Positions 44,294 through 53,717 of a stretch of DNA of 64,000 nucleotides are shown here, one piece after another. Source of the DNA: Pseudomonas sp. ANT_J12 (GTDB taxonomy: Bacteria > Pseudomonadota > Gammaproteobacteria > Pseudomonadales > Pseudomonadaceae); contig NZ_VOBN01000001.1 of the NCBI RefSeq assembly GCF_008370045.1, positions 1,054,001 through 1,118,000 of the forward strand, given 5' to 3'. Below the pieces are notes generated by a model. The model was not told the DNA's origin, did not search any database, and saw nothing but the letters and a program-made list of their open reading frames with translations. Both the position numbers and the translations under genes were made by a program. The stretch's first letter is position 1. Every line of letters starts with the position of its first letter.

Positions 44294-45967
44294 ATGCTGG
44301 TGCACCTGTCCGTACACAACTACGCCATCGTTGAACATCTCGATCTCGAACTCGATCGCGGGATGAGCGTGATCACAGGGGAAACCGGCGCCGGCAAGTC
44401 GATCATGCTCGATGCCCTGGGCCTGACCCTGGGCGATCGCGCCGACAGCGGCGTGGTTCGCCCCGGCGCCGACAAGGCCGATATCCTGGCGACCTTTGAC
44501 CTGATCGATATCCCGGAAGCCAGTGCCTGGCTGGCCGAACGCGACCTGGAAAGCGACGGCCCGTGCATCCTGCGCCGGGTGATCACCGCTGAAGGCCGTT
44601 CACGCGGCTATATCAACGGCACGCCCTGCCCGCTTGGCGATCTCAAGGCTCTGGGCGAATTGCTGATCGATATCCACAGCCAGCACGAACACCAATCCCT
44701 GCTCAAGACCGATACCCACCGCCGCTTGCTCGACGAGTACGCCGGCGCCACGGACCTTGCCCGCCAGGTTCAGCTGGCGGCCCAGCGCTGGCGCCAGACT
44801 CGTCAGGAGCTGGAACGCCTCTCCAACTCCGGCGACGAGCAGCGTGCTCGCCACCAATTGCTGAGCTATCAACTTGAAGAGCTGGAAAACCTCGGCCTCG
44901 GCGAAAACGAACTGGAGCAACTGGAACAGGAACACAAGAACCTGACCAATGCGGAAACGCTGCTAGGCATCTGCCGACAAGTGGTCGAGCAATGCAGCGA
45001 AAGTGATTCCGGCAATGTACTCAACGCACTGACCGCCAGCCTCAACCGGCTGTCGAGCGTGAACAACTCGATCAGCGCCCTGGGGGAGGCCAGCAGCCTG
45101 CTGACCAGTGCGCAGATCCAGGTTGAAGAAGCCGTCGGCGAACTGAACCGCTTCCTCGATAACTTCGACGCCGACCCGGCACGCCTGCAATACCTGGAAG
45201 AACGTCTCGACGCGATCTACACCCTGGCGCGCAAACACCGCATCCAGCCAACCGAAGTCGCCGAGATGCAGCAAAAGCTGCTGGATGAAATCGAAACTCT
45301 CAATGCCAACGACGAATCCATCGAACGCCTGAGCGATGAACTGGCGTCCTATGCCCGTCATTATCAAGCGAAGGCGCGCGACCTGAGCGACCTGCGCCAT
45401 CAAGCCTCAGGCAGTCTGGCCAGCGCGGTGGAACAGGAAATCCAGCGTCTGGGCATGCCCGGCGGGCGCTTCACCATCGAGTTGCGCCCCAATACCAGCA
45501 ACGAATTGCTGCCCAATGGACTTGAACAGGTAGAACTGTTGGTCAGCGCCAACCCCGGACAACCGATGAAAGCCTTGGCGAAAGTGGCGTCGGGCGGCGA
45601 ACTGTCCCGAATCAGCCTTGCGATCCAGGTCATCACCGCACAGACCTCCCGGGTTCCAACTCTGGTGTTCGACGAAGTGGACGTGGGCATCGGCGGGCCG
45701 ACTGCCGAGATCGTCGGCCAGTTGCTGAGACGACTCGGGGAGCGCGGGCAGGTATTAACGGTCACTCACCTGCCGCAAGTGGCGGCGCAAGGTCACCAGC
45801 ATTTATTCGTGCACAAAGTGCGCGGCGAAGATGCCACCCACACGGCGGTGTCCAAGTTGAGCAAAACCCATCGTGTCGAAGAAGTCGCGCGTATGCTCGG
45901 GGGCATCGATCTCACGAAGGAATCCCTGGCTCACGCGAAGAAAATGGTCATCACCGCGAAAATTTAA
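44294..45967 (+). CDS. recN: DNA repair protein RecN
   Basis: SMC-like ATPase that acts at double-strand breaks. The 557 residues have Walker A GETGAGKSIMLDALG near the start, a central coiled coil (about 150-365), the signature KVASGGELSRISLAIQ and Walker B VFDEVDVGIGGPTAE. Normally SOS-induced; I did not find a clear LexA box (CTG-N10-CAG) in the 241 bases upstream, where CTGTATAAATAACCAG (44252-44267) is a near match with the right ends. Convergent with fur. Confidence 0.96.
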   Translation: MLVHLSVHNYAIVEHLDLELDRGMSVITGETGAGKSIMLDALGLTLGDRADSGVVRPGADKADILATFDLIDIPEASAWLAERDLESDGPCILRRVITAEGRSRGYINGTPCPLGDLKALGELLIDIHSQHEHQSLLKTDTHRRLLDEYAGATDLARQVQLAAQRWRQTRQELERLSNSGDEQRARHQLLSYQLEELENLGLGENELEQLEQEHKNLTNAETLLGICRQVVEQCSESDSGNVLNALTASLNRLSSVNNSISALGEASSLLTSAQIQVEEAVGELNRFLDNFDADPARLQYLEERLDAIYTLARKHRIQPTEVAEMQQKLLDEIETLNANDESIERLSDELASYARHYQAKARDLSDLRHQASGSLASAVEQEIQRLGMPGGRFTIELRPNTSNELLPNGLEQVELLVSANPGQPMKALAKVASGGELSRISLAIQVITAQTSRVPTLVFDEVDVGIGGPTAEIVGQLLRRLGERGQVLTVTHLPQVAAQGHQHLFVHKVRGEDATHTAVSKLSKTHRVEEVARMLGGIDLTKESLAHAKKMVITAKI

Positions 45968-45982
45968 GCGCGGCAGAAAGCA

Positions 45983-46008
45983 CGAAGGCGACCCTGGGGT
46001 CGCCTTCG
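45983..46008. terminator. hairpin between convergent recN and fur
   Basis: CGAAGGCGACC and GGTCGCCTTCG form a perfect 11-base stem with a 4-base loop, with TCGTTT after it on the plus strand. It likely ends recN and, from the other side, fur. Confidence 0.8.
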
Positions 46009-46042
46009 CTCGTTTCGCGAACATCCTGTTCGCGCGACATAC

Positions 46043-46447
46043 TTACTTTTTCTTGCGTACGTACAGCACGAGATTGTGATCCACCATCTCGAAACCGTAC
46101 TTATCGACGATCGCCTTCTGAAGACGCTCGATTTCTTCGTCGAAGAATTCGATCACTTCACTGGTTTCGACGTTGACCATATGGTCGTGATGCTTGCCGT
46201 CGTCCAGTTCGAAGACCGCGTGACCGCCGTCGAAGTTGTGTCGCACCACAAGGCCAGCTGCCTCGAACTGAGTCAGTACACGGTAAACCGTGGCCAGACC
46301 GACGTCCTCACCAGCCTCCATCAGGGCCTTGTAGACATCCTCGGCACTCATGTGGCGTTGCTCGGCGGAATCGAGCATTTGCAGAATTTTGACCCGTGGC
46401 AGGGTCACTTTGAGGCCGGCTTTTCGTAGTTCGCTATTTTCAACCAT
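46043..46447 (-). CDS. fur: ferric uptake regulator Fur
   Basis: Iron-responsive dimeric repressor of siderophore and iron-uptake genes. The 134 residues include the winged-helix N-terminal domain (AGLKVTLPRVKILQML, ATVYRVLTQFEAAGLV) and the metal-binding HHDHMV cluster and later His residues. The Pseudomonas form lacks the C-terminal Cys pairs, as here. Divergent from bamE with 97 bases between the starts. Confidence 0.97.
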   Translation of the reverse strand: MVENSELRKAGLKVTLPRVKILQMLDSAEQRHMSAEDVYKALMEAGEDVGLATVYRVLTQFEAAGLVVRHNFDGGHAVFELDDGKHHDHMVNVETSEVIEFFDEEIERLQKAIVDKYGFEMVDHNLVLYVRKKK

Positions 46448-46470
46448 GGTCAGCTTTCTCGCGATGCTGC

Positions 46471-46499
46471 TTCGCAGCTTCTCTTAATGCGGGTATGAT
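46471..46499 (+). promoter_or_regulatory. predicted bamE promoter
   Basis: TTCGCA (46471-46476), 17 bases, then TATGAT (46494-46499), ending 45 bases before the bamE ATG. The -35 is weak. Confidence 0.45.
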
Positions 46500-46544
46500 C
46501 GGCGTTTACGTTGTCCCAGCCAAGATAGTGGAAGTCGCCCACCG

Positions 46545-47072
46545 ATGCAAAACACCAAGCTCTTGCTAACCAGTTTCACCTTCGTGGGACTGCTCGCACT
46601 CGCCGGTTGTTCATTCCCCGGGGTTTACAAAATCGACATCCAGCAGGGCAATGTCGTCACGCAGGACATGATAGACCAGTTACGCCCGGGAATGACCCGT
46701 CGGCAAGTACGGTTTATCATGGGCAACCCTCTGCTGACCGACACGTTCCATGCCGATCGCTGGGATTACCTGTATAGCCTGCAACCGGGTGGTGGTGAAC
46801 GCCAACAGGAACGCATAAGCGTTATCTTCAACCCTAATGACCAGCTTGTCAGCCTGTCAGGCGACTTCATGCCTGGCGTGAGCCGCGACGAAGCCATTCT
46901 CGGCAAGGAACCCGGCACTACCGTGACCGCTCCTGCAGAAAACACCGAGAAGCCAAAACCGGAAAAACCGGTGAAGCCAGGTTCGCTGCTGGACCAGATC
47001 CAGAAGGACGTCGACGGCGTAGAAACCGTTCCCGTCCCAAGTCCGGAACCGCTGGACACCACGCCGCAATAA
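46545..47072 (+). CDS. bamE: outer-membrane assembly lipoprotein BamE (OmlA/SmpA)
   Basis: Lipoprotein subunit of the BAM complex that inserts beta-barrel proteins into the outer membrane. The 175 residues begin with a lipoprotein signal ending in the lipobox LAGC (Cys22), followed by the BamE domain ([37 protein letters not shown]). The C-terminal 60 residues are Pro/Glu/Lys-rich, an extension typical of pseudomonads. Shares its upstream region with fur; a strong bidirectional terminator follows. Confidence 0.96.
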   Translation: MQNTKLLLTSFTFVGLLALAGCSFPGVYKIDIQQGNVVTQDMIDQLRPGMTRRQVRFIMGNPLLTDTFHADRWDYLYSLQPGGGERQQERISVIFNPNDQLVSLSGDFMPGVSRDEAILGKEPGTTVTAPAENTEKPKPEKPVKPGSLLDQIQKDVDGVETVPVPSPEPLDTTPQ

Positions 47073-47084
47073 TTTGCGACGCAA

Positions 47085-47114
47085 TAAAAAACCCGGCATG
47101 TCCGGGTTTTTTAT
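47085..47114. terminator. bidirectional rho-independent terminator
   Basis: AAAAAACCCGG, a short loop and CCGGGTTTTTT. The symmetric A- and T-tracts let it stop both bamE (plus) and rnfH (minus). Confidence 0.93.
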
Positions 47115-47132
47115 TGTCAGGCGATTAGTGGA

Positions 47133-47447
47133 TCACTGATTTCGCGCTTTGGCCTCGGCGGCCTTGGCAGCGCGCAAGCGGCGAACTTCTTTTGGATCGG
47201 CGAGCAACGGGCGGTAAATCTCGATGCGCTCGCCCGCCAGAACCACGCGAGCGTCAGGATCCGCAATCGCCTTGCCGAAGATCCCGACCGGACAACTGGC
47301 CAAGTCCAGTTCAGGAAACTCGGCACCTACGCCGGATTTGCGTAACGCATCCCGAACCGTCGCACCCGCCGGCACCGTCACGCTCAGCAACACCTGGCGA
47401 TCGACGGCGGCATACACCACTTCAACCTCGAGCACCGACTCAACCAT
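47133..47447 (-). CDS. rnfH: RnfH/YfjF-family ubiquitin-like protein
   Basis: A 104-residue beta-grasp protein of the RnfH family (VEVVYAAVDRQVLLSVTVPAGATVRDAL; VGIFGKAIADPDARVVLAGERIEIYRPL), with a basic Ala/Lys/Arg tail. The family name comes from rnf operons, but most copies, like this one, pair with ratA and have no settled role. Its start overlaps the ratA stop by 8 bases. Confidence 0.92.
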   Translation of the reverse strand: MVESVLEVEVVYAAVDRQVLLSVTVPAGATVRDALRKSGVGAEFPELDLASCPVGIFGKAIADPDARVVLAGERIEIYRPLLADPKEVRRLRAAKAAEAKARNQ

Positions 47448-47874
47448 GCATCTGCTTGGCGCGCTGACAGAACGCGTCCACCAGCGTATTGGCGGCCTGA
47501 TTGAATAGCGGCCCCAGCGTCGCCCGCACGATTGGCCCGGCGTAGTCGAACGACAGGTCCAGGCTTATTTTGCAGGCCTTCTCACCCAAAGGCTTGAACA
47601 CCCAGACGCCATGCAACTGGTTAAACGGGCCTTCCTCGAGGTTCATCTCGATCGAATGCCCGGGCACCAGGGTGTTGCGCGTCACGAAATGCTGGCTCAG
47701 CCCACCCTTGGCCACGCCGACACTGGCACGCATGTGTTCAGGGGAGCTCTCCAGAACCTCCGCCGCGGAGCACCACGGCAGGAATTCCGGATAACGCGCC
47801 ACGTCGTTGACCAGGTCATAGAGGGCTTGCGCCGGGTACGGCAACAGGGCCGAACGTTGAATATGTGTCGTCAT
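47440..47874 (-). CDS. ratA: RatA-family START/coenzyme-Q-binding protein
   Basis: A 144-residue START-like (polyketide cyclase) protein. The N-terminus MTTHIQRSALLPYPAQALY and YPEFLPWCSAAEVLE identify the RatA/Coq10 group. E. coli RatA was described as a toxin blocking 70S assembly, while other relatives bind ubiquinone; I cannot decide between them here. The smpB gene lies nearby on the other strand and rnfH is translationally coupled, the standard cluster. Confidence 0.93.
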   Translation of the reverse strand: MTTHIQRSALLPYPAQALYDLVNDVARYPEFLPWCSAAEVLESSPEHMRASVGVAKGGLSQHFVTRNTLVPGHSIEMNLEEGPFNQLHGVWVFKPLGEKACKISLDLSFDYAGPIVRATLGPLFNQAANTLVDAFCQRAKQMHG

Positions 47875-47881
47875 GTCAGCG

Positions 47882-49285
47882 TCACTTCCACAGCTGGGCG
47901 GCAAACACTACGAGAATGCCGATGGGCGCCACATAGCGCATCAAGAACAAAGACAGGGCAAACAGAACCGGGCTGCGGATCGACAACTCGTCGCGCACCG
48001 CGTCACGCCCCATGATCCAGCCTGCAAACACCACGAAACACAAACCACCGAGTGGCAACATGATCCGTGAGGTGAAGAAATCGATCACACCAAAGAAGTC
48101 CAGACCGCCAGCAGCTCCCCATTGGTAGAGATGGAACATCCCGCCTTCGTTCACGAAAAATTTGGCTTCCTTCCAGATATTGAAGGAAAACACCGTGCCC
48201 AGACCGACGAACCAGCAGATGAATGCCAGCCAGAAAGTCACCCAGGCACGGCTGATTTTGGTGCGCTCAACCAGATACGCCACCATCGGTTCGAGCAATG
48301 AAATCGCCGAACTCCAGGCCGCAACCGCCACCAGCACGAAGAACACTACGCCCATCAACTGACCGAACGCTACGTTACCAAAGGCAAATGGCAGGCTGAC
48401 GAACATCAAGCCAGGACCTTCGCTCGGGTTCAGGCCCGCTGCGAACACAATCGGAAACAATGCCAGACCGGCCACCAGCGATACAAAGGTATCGAGCAGC
48501 GCCACGCCAACCACTGTGCCGGAAATCGACGAGTTCTTCGGCATATAAGCGCCGTAGATCATGATCGAACCAACGCCCACGCTCAGGGAGAAGAACGCGT
48601 GCCCCATGGCGGGCAGCAAGCCGTCGAGGACTTTTTCCGGGTGGAAGTCGAACATGAAATGCACGCCTTCCATGAAGTGGCCGGTGGTCATGCTGTAACC
48701 CAGCAGCACAATCACCATCACGAACAGCAGCGGCATCATGATGCGCAGGCTGCGCTCAAGCCCGGCGACCACGCCTTTGGCGATCACCACGGCGGACAGC
48801 AGCATGAAAATCGTGTGCCAAAGTGTCAGGCGCCATGGATCGGCGATCACATTGCCGAAATACGCGCCAACCTGATCCGCCGTCACGCCCTGAAAGTCGC
48901 CACGGCCCATGTCGATGATGTAATCCAGCGACCAGCCGCCGACCACACTATAGAAAGACAGGATCAGCAACGCCGTGATCATCCCCGCGAACGCGCCCCA
49001 GGACCATCTCCCGGAATGCCCCGCCTCCAGCGCCAATACCTTCAAGGCGTTGGCCGGACTTTGCCGGGCGCGGCGGCCAATCAGGGTTTCGGCCAGCATG
49101 ACCGGCACACCGATCAACGCGATGCAGGCCAGAAACATGAGCACGAACGCACCGCCGCCATAGACGCCGACCATGTACGGGAATTTCCAGATGCTACCCA
49201 GGCCCACGGCCGAACCGGTCGCGGCGAGTATGAAGACCCAGCGGCTAGCCCAACTGCCGTGGACAGAAACCTTGTCTGTCGACAT
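47882..49285 (-). CDS. sodium-dependent neurotransmitter/amino-acid symporter (NSS/SNF family)
   Basis: Inner-membrane LeuT-type transporter of 467 residues with about 11-12 hydrophobic segments. TM1 has the unwound [17 protein letters not shown] sodium/substrate site, and [22 protein letters not shown] follows. Substrate, probably an amino acid, cannot be assigned. ATG at 49285 matches the conserved start; the open frame to 49336 is not used. Ends 7 bases before ratA on the same strand. Confidence 0.93.
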   Translation of the reverse strand: MSTDKVSVHGSWASRWVFILAATGSAVGLGSIWKFPYMVGVYGGGAFVLMFLACIALIGVPVMLAETLIGRRARQSPANALKVLALEAGHSGRWSWGAFAGMITALLILSFYSVVGGWSLDYIIDMGRGDFQGVTADQVGAYFGNVIADPWRLTLWHTIFMLLSAVVIAKGVVAGLERSLRIMMPLLFVMVIVLLGYSMTTGHFMEGVHFMFDFHPEKVLDGLLPAMGHAFFSLSVGVGSIMIYGAYMPKNSSISGTVVGVALLDTFVSLVAGLALFPIVFAAGLNPSEGPGLMFVSLPFAFGNVAFGQLMGVVFFVLVAVAAWSSAISLLEPMVAYLVERTKISRAWVTFWLAFICWFVGLGTVFSFNIWKEAKFFVNEGGMFHLYQWGAAGGLDFFGVIDFFTSRIMLPLGGLCFVVFAGWIMGRDAVRDELSIRSPVLFALSLFLMRYVAPIGILVVFAAQLWK

Positions 49286-49388
49286 CGTTATCACGCCCAA
49301 GCGTTCAAAAAAGAGGCCGCATTGTCCGGGATTCAATCAACCTGCTCAAGCACGTAGCGATACCGTAGCCGACTTGCGTGCAACTCCC

Positions 49389-49394
49389 TATAAT
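49389..49394 (+). promoter_or_regulatory. -10 element of smpB, nearly leaderless
   Basis: A perfect TATAAT ends only 9 bases before the smpB ATG. Transcription starting 6-8 bases after it would leave a 5' leader of just 2-4 bases and no Shine-Dalgarno site. No good -35 was seen at 16-18 bases. Confidence 0.5.
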
Positions 49395-49403
49395 GCCGCC
49401 CCT

Positions 49404-49886
49404 ATGGCTAAACAGAAGAAACACCCAACAGGGACCATCGCGCAAAATAAAAAGGCGCGACACGATTACTTCATCGAGCATAAGTTCGAGGCTGGTCTGG
49501 TCCTGGCCGGCTGGGAAGTAAAAAGTCTGCGGGCAAGCAAGCTGCAACTGGTTGACAGTTATGTCCTGCTCAAGGATGGCGAAGCCTGGCTGCTCGGCAG
49601 CCACATTACGCCGCTGATGACGGCCAGCACCCACGTCATCGCAGATCCGACCCGCACCCGCAAATTGCTGCTCAACCGCCGCGAGCTGGAAAAGCTCGCC
49701 ACGGCCGTGCAGCAAAAAGGTTACGCCTGCGTATGCCTGTCCTGGTACTGGAGCAAGCACATGGTCAAGTGCGAGATCGCTCTGGGCAAGGGCAAGAAGG
49801 AATACGACAAGCGTGATACCGAGCGCGAACGCGACGCCGGTCGCGAGTTGCAGCGCGCGGTGCGGAACAAGGGCAAGGAAGATTAG
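49404..49886 (+). CDS. smpB: tmRNA-binding protein SmpB
   Basis: Partner of tmRNA in trans-translation: it binds the tRNA-like domain and reads the empty A site of stalled ribosomes. The 160 residues contain the OB-fold core ([31 protein letters not shown]) and the basic C-terminal tail [15 protein letters not shown] ending [10 protein letters not shown]. The gene encoding its RNA partner, ssrA, is about 9.3 kb downstream on the same strand. Confidence 0.97.
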   Translation: MAKQKKHPTGTIAQNKKARHDYFIEHKFEAGLVLAGWEVKSLRASKLQLVDSYVLLKDGEAWLLGSHITPLMTASTHVIADPTRTRKLLLNRRELEKLATAVQQKGYACVCLSWYWSKHMVKCEIALGKGKKEYDKRDTERERDAGRELQRAVRNKGKED

Positions 49887-49909
49887 TCTTCTGGCCTGAT
49901 CCCGGCTCC

Positions 49910-50002
49910 TGTGGCGAGGGAGCTTGCTCCCGTTCGGCTGCGAAGCCGTCGCCCAAGCGAGGGCAGCTTCGCACCCCAGCGGGAGCAAGCTCCCTCGCCA
50001 CA
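49910..50002. repeat. inverted REP-type repeat, TGTGGCGAGG type
   Basis: TGTGGCGAGGGAGCTTGCTC at 49910 is mirrored at the right end (finishing ...CTCCCTCGCCACA at 50002), around a middle with GGCTGCGAAGCC-like palindrome. Same family as 11221-11353. It lies between convergent smpB and lldR and may serve as transcript end for both. Confidence 0.86.
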
Positions 50003-50021
50003 TTGAAACCCATCGACCAAA

Positions 50022-50789
50022 TCACATCCCCTTGCGCCGCTCCGCCCGAGCCATGCGCTGCACTTCCTGACGCACTTCTTCCAGCACTTCCTGCACATAC
50101 AAAATGTGACGACTGGAGACTTCCCGCGCCTGCTCCGCCCGCCCTTCGATAATCGCCAGGTACAACTCGCGATGCTGACTGATCAGCATGTCCCGCGTCT
50201 CGGTACGTTGTTTGTACATGCCGCCAATGTTGGTCACCACGTTGCGCTTGAGCAGGTCGAACAGCCCGCGAATGGTGTGCAACAACACGGCGTTGTGGCT
50301 GGCTTCGGCGATGGCCAGGTGGAATTTTGCATCCGCCGCGCCCTCTTCTATCCGGCTCACCTCATCGTGACGGGTGTAGCAATCCTGCAATTCGTCGAAC
50401 GCCGCCGTCAGCCGTTCGCGATCAACATCCGTAGCACGCAACGCCGCGTAATAAGCGCAGGACGCTTCCAGCGTATGACGAAACTCCAGCAGGTCGCGCT
50501 GGGCCTCGGGATTGCTTTCCAGCAGATGCAGCAGCGGATCGCTGAACGTCGAGCCCAGGGAATCCACCACATAATTGCCACCGCCCTGGCGACTGACCAG
50601 CAAGCCCTTGGCCGCCAGTTTCTGAATCGCTTCGCGCAACGAAGGGCGTGATACGCCGAACTGCTCGGCCAACGCGCGTTCGGCCGGCAAGCGCTCACCG
50701 GACTTCAGCGTGCCCTCGAGAATCATCCCCTCGAGCCGCTCGACAATATCGTCAGACAAACGGCGCTGACGAATCTGATCAAACCCCAT
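50022..50789 (-). CDS. lldR: GntR/FadR-family lactate regulator LldR
   Basis: Transcriptional repressor of the lactate operon, 255 residues. An N-terminal GntR winged helix (LSDDIVERLEGMILEGTLKSGERLPAERALAEQF cut short here to its landmarks: LPAERALAEQFGVSRPSLRE) precedes an all-helical FCD effector domain with the metal-binding Asp/His residues. In characterised Pseudomonas LldR the ligands are L- and D-lactate. It is divergent from lldP, with a matching palindromic operator 194 bases upstream of its start and close to the lldP promoter. Confidence 0.93.
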   Translation of the reverse strand: MGFDQIRQRRLSDDIVERLEGMILEGTLKSGERLPAERALAEQFGVSRPSLREAIQKLAAKGLLVSRQGGGNYVVDSLGSTFSDPLLHLLESNPEAQRDLLEFRHTLEASCAYYAALRATDVDRERLTAAFDELQDCYTRHDEVSRIEEGAADAKFHLAIAEASHNAVLLHTIRGLFDLLKRNVVTNIGGMYKQRTETRDMLISQHRELYLAIIEGRAEQAREVSSRHILYVQEVLEEVRQEVQRMARAERRKGM

Positions 50790-50935
50790 AACTCAATTCT
50801 CCACGATCCCGGCAGCTCGCCGGGCTCTCTATTCTGGCCTATCGGCGCTGCGGCAGCACCTACCAGACGACGCCTGAGCGAACAGCTCAGATGCGTTCTG
50901 CACCGCTTATTCGACAAAAGTTTTAGGGCGACAAA

Positions 50936-50965
50936 TTGACACACCGCCTTCAAGGCTTTTACCCT
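50936..50965 (+). promoter_or_regulatory. predicted lldP promoter
   Basis: TTGACA (50936-50941), 18 bases, then TACCCT (50960-50965). The predicted start near 50972 lies just before the LldR operator, so repression would act by blocking the initially transcribing polymerase. Confidence 0.55.
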
Positions 50966-50982
50966 AGCCAACAGCGATTGTA

Positions 50983-50999
50983 AATTGGTATTACCAATT
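50983..50999. promoter_or_regulatory. LldR operator (AATTGGTATTACCAATT)
   Basis: A perfect 17-base palindrome with the TTGGT/ACCAA half-sites used by LldR/PdhR-type GntR regulators. It is in the lldR-lldP intergenic region, 51 bases before the lldP ATG. Confidence 0.85.
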
Positions 51000-51050
51000 A
51001 ACCAAGAACGCTGACAGTGCCTGACCAACAACAATTAGGGGCCACCCCAT

Positions 51051-52745
51051 ATGCAAACCTGGCAACAGCTCTACAGCCCGCTCGGCAGTCTCGGCGTGTC
51101 CGCGCTCGCGGCCGTCATCCCCATCGTCTTTTTCTTCCTGGCCTTGGCCGTGTTTCGCCTCAAAGGCCATGTGGCCGGCAGCATCACCCTGGCGTTATCG
51201 ATTGCGGTGGCGATCTTCGCCTTCCAGATGCCGGTCGATATGGCCTTCGCCGCCGCCGGGTATGGCTTCGCCTACGGCTTGTGGCCGATTGCCTGGATCA
51301 TCGTCGCGGCGGTGTTCCTCTACAAACTGACGGTCAAGAGCGGGCAGTTCGAAGTGATCCGCAGCTCAGTGCTGTCGATCACCGACGACCAGCGCTTGCA
51401 GGTTCTGCTGATCGGCTTCTGCTTCGGCGCGTTCCTGGAAGGTGCCGCCGGTTTCGGTGCGCCGGTAGCGATTACCGCCGCGCTGCTGGTAGGACTGGGT
51501 TTCAACCCGCTGTACGCCGCCGGCCTGTGCCTGATTGCCAACACCGCGCCCGTCGCGTTCGGCGCCCTGGGGATTCCGATCATCGTCGCCGGACAAGTCA
51601 CCGGCATCGACGCGTTCAAGATCGGCGCCATGGCCGGTCGCCAACTGCCGCTGCTGTCGCTGTTCGTGCCGTTCTGGCTGGTGTTCATGATGGATGGCCT
51701 GCGCGGCGTTCGCGAAACCTGGCCGGCCGCACTGGTGGCGGGTTTGAGCTTTGCCGTGACCCAATACTTCACGTCGAACTTCATCGGCCCGGAGCTGCCG
51801 GACATCACCTCGGCGCTGGTCAGCCTGGTGTCGCTGACCCTGTTCCTGAAAGTCTGGCAGCCGAAACGCGCCGCCGGCCAACACGTCGCCGGCGCCGTCT
51901 CGGCGTCCGTGGTCACCGCCAGCGTCGGAGGATTCGGCCAGAAGCGCACCACCGTGGCTTCGCCCTACAGCCTGCTGGAAATTCTCAAGGCCTGGTCGCC
52001 GTTCCTGATCCTCACCGTGCTGGTCACGATCTGGACCCTGAAACCGTTCAAGGCCATGTTTGCCGCGGGCGGTTCGATGTACAGCTGGGTGTTCAACTTC
52101 GCCATCCCGCACCTGGACCAAATGGTGATCAAGGTCGCGCCGATCGTGACGGCTCCGACCGCCCTTCCAGCCGTATTCAAACTTGACCCGATTTCCGCGA
52201 CCGGCACGGCGATTTTCTTTTCGGCGCTGATCTCGATGCTGGTGCTGAAGATCAATTTCAAAATTGGTCTTACCACTTTGAAAGAGACCTTCTACGAACT
52301 GCGCTGGCCGATTCTGTCCATCGGCATGGTGTTGGCGTTTGCCTTCGTTACCAACTACTCGGGCATGTCGTCGACCATGGCCCTGGTCCTGGCCGCAACC
52401 GGCGCGGCATTCCCGTTCTTCTCGCCGTTCCTCGGTTGGCTGGGCGTGTTCCTGACCGGTTCCGATACTTCGTCCAATGCGCTGTTCAGTTCGTTGCAAG
52501 CCACCACCGCACACCAGATCGGCGTCAGCGATGTGTTGCTGGTGGCGGCGAACACCAGCGGCGGCGTGACCGGCAAGATGATTTCGCCACAATCCATTGC
52601 CGTGGCCTGCGCCGCGACCGGGCTGGTGGGCAAGGAGTCGGACCTGTTCCGCTTCACCCTCAAGCACAGCCTGTTCTTCGCAACAATCGTGGGCGTGATC
52701 ACCTACGTCCAGGCCTATTGGCTCACCGGCATGCTGGTGCACTAA
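51051..52745 (+). CDS. lldP: L-lactate permease
   Basis: Inner-membrane lactate (and glycolate) uptake protein of 564 residues with about 12-14 hydrophobic segments. Conserved stretches include [20 protein letters not shown] and the terminal [17 protein letters not shown] and [19 protein letters not shown]. The ATG at 51051 follows AGGGG. First gene of the lldP-lutABC-dld unit, controlled by LldR. Confidence 0.96.
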   Translation: MQTWQQLYSPLGSLGVSALAAVIPIVFFFLALAVFRLKGHVAGSITLALSIAVAIFAFQMPVDMAFAAAGYGFAYGLWPIAWIIVAAVFLYKLTVKSGQFEVIRSSVLSITDDQRLQVLLIGFCFGAFLEGAAGFGAPVAITAALLVGLGFNPLYAAGLCLIANTAPVAFGALGIPIIVAGQVTGIDAFKIGAMAGRQLPLLSLFVPFWLVFMMDGLRGVRETWPAALVAGLSFAVTQYFTSNFIGPELPDITSALVSLVSLTLFLKVWQPKRAAGQHVAGAVSASVVTASVGGFGQKRTTVASPYSLLEILKAWSPFLILTVLVTIWTLKPFKAMFAAGGSMYSWVFNFAIPHLDQMVIKVAPIVTAPTALPAVFKLDPISATGTAIFFSALISMLVLKINFKIGLTTLKETFYELRWPILSIGMVLAFAFVTNYSGMSSTMALVLAATGAAFPFFSPFLGWLGVFLTGSDTSSNALFSSLQATTAHQIGVSDVLLVAANTSGGVTGKMISPQSIAVACAATGLVGKESDLFRFTLKHSLFFATIVGVITYVQAYWLTGMLVH

Positions 52746-52770
52746 GCCTACAAGCAACTCGGAAAAAACC

Positions 52771-52795
52771 GACGCCGGACCACGATTCCGGCGTC
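52771..52795 (+). terminator. hairpin after lldP
   Basis: GACGCCGG and CCGGCGTC form a perfect 8-base stem with a 9-base loop, 26 bases after the lldP stop. No T-tract follows, so it may only reduce readthrough into lutA or protect the lldP mRNA. Confidence 0.55.
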
Positions 52796-52818
52796 AGCTA
52801 TTCACAACCCGGTCTGTA

Positions 52819-52856
52819 AGGCTGCTGAAAGCTTCTCTCTCTATATTCAGCAGCCT
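52819..52856. repeat. 11-base inverted repeat between lldP and lutA
   Basis: AGGCTGCTGAA and TTCAGCAGCCT are exact reverse complements separated by 16 bases rich in CTCTCT. It is too long for a simple operator and lacks a T-tract. A second small hairpin (CCGGG/CCCGG, 52868-52881) overlaps the lutA ribosome-binding site. Confidence 0.7.
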
Positions 52857-52892
52857 CAGACGGATAACCGGGACCACCCGGAGACACGCCTG

Positions 52893-53717
52893 ATGAGCGA
52901 GCTTTTTTACAACGCGGTGCCAAACGCGACCCGCGTCGCCCCGCCACTGCCCAAGCCTCGGCAATACCCTGGCGAAAAACCGTCACGGGTGTACCTGTTC
53001 GGGACCTGCGTGGTGGATTTGTTCTACCCCGAAGCCGGGATGGACGCGATTCACCTGCTGGAACGCGAAGGCATTCGTGTCGAGTATCCGCAAGGGCAAA
53101 GCTGCTGCGGGCAACCGGCCTACACCTCGGGTTACACCGAACAGGCCCGGACCGTGGCGCGCTCGCAACTGGCGCTGTTTGCCGGGGATTACCCGGTGGT
53201 GGTGCCGTCGGGTTCTTGCGCGGGCATGTTGCGCGAGCACTATGCCGACTTGTTCAAGGACGAGCCGGACACGTTGAAACAGGTTCAGGCGCTTGCAGCC
53301 CGGACTTATGAATTGGCGGAGTTCTTGCTGTTTGTCTGCAAGGTGCAGCTCAAGGACCGCGGCACGCCGGTAAAAGTGGCGCTGCACACCTCGTGTTCAG
53401 CCCGCCGGGAGATGAACACTCACCTGCACGGTCGCGAGTTGCTGGCGCAACTGGGCAACGTGGAACGGGTCGATCACAGCCACGAAAGTGAATGCTGTGG
53501 CTTTGGCGGGACTTTCAGCGTCCGTATGCCAGACATTTCCGGCGCTATGGTGGCGGACAAGACCCGGTCGCTGAAGGAATCCGGCGCGCATCAGGTACTC
53601 AGTGCCGATTGCGGTTGCCTGATGAACATCAACGGCTCTCTGGAGAAACAAAAGGAAGCGTTGCGCGGCCAACATCTGGCCAGTTTCCTTTGGCAACGCA
53701 CCGGGGGTGTTCGATGA
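52893..53717 (+). CDS. lutA: L-lactate oxidase Fe-S subunit LutA (LldE/YkgE)
   Basis: Cytoplasmic cysteine-rich-domain subunit of the three-part NAD-independent L-lactate dehydrogenase (LutABC, called LldABC in P. stutzeri). The 274 residues contain two CCG modules (QSCCGQPAYTSGY; ESECCGFGGTFSV) that bind an Fe-S cluster. The ATG at 52893 has GGAG nine bases upstream, partly inside a small hairpin. Its stop overlaps the lutB start (ATGA). Confidence 0.94.
   Translation: MSELFYNAVPNATRVAPPLPKPRQYPGEKPSRVYLFGTCVVDLFYPEAGMDAIHLLEREGIRVEYPQGQSCCGQPAYTSGYTEQARTVARSQLALFAGDYPVVVPSGSCAGMLREHYADLFKDEPDTLKQVQALAARTYELAEFLLFVCKVQLKDRGTPVKVALHTSCSARREMNTHLHGRELLAQLGNVERVDHSHESECCGFGGTFSVRMPDISGAMVADKTRSLKESGAHQVLSADCGCLMNINGSLEKQKEALRGQHLASFLWQRTGGVR

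Noticed and set aside
47133..47874. ratA-rnfH as a toxin-antitoxin pair
   Set aside because: The cluster is conserved core and RnfH is not an established antitoxin; the overlap alone does not justify the call.
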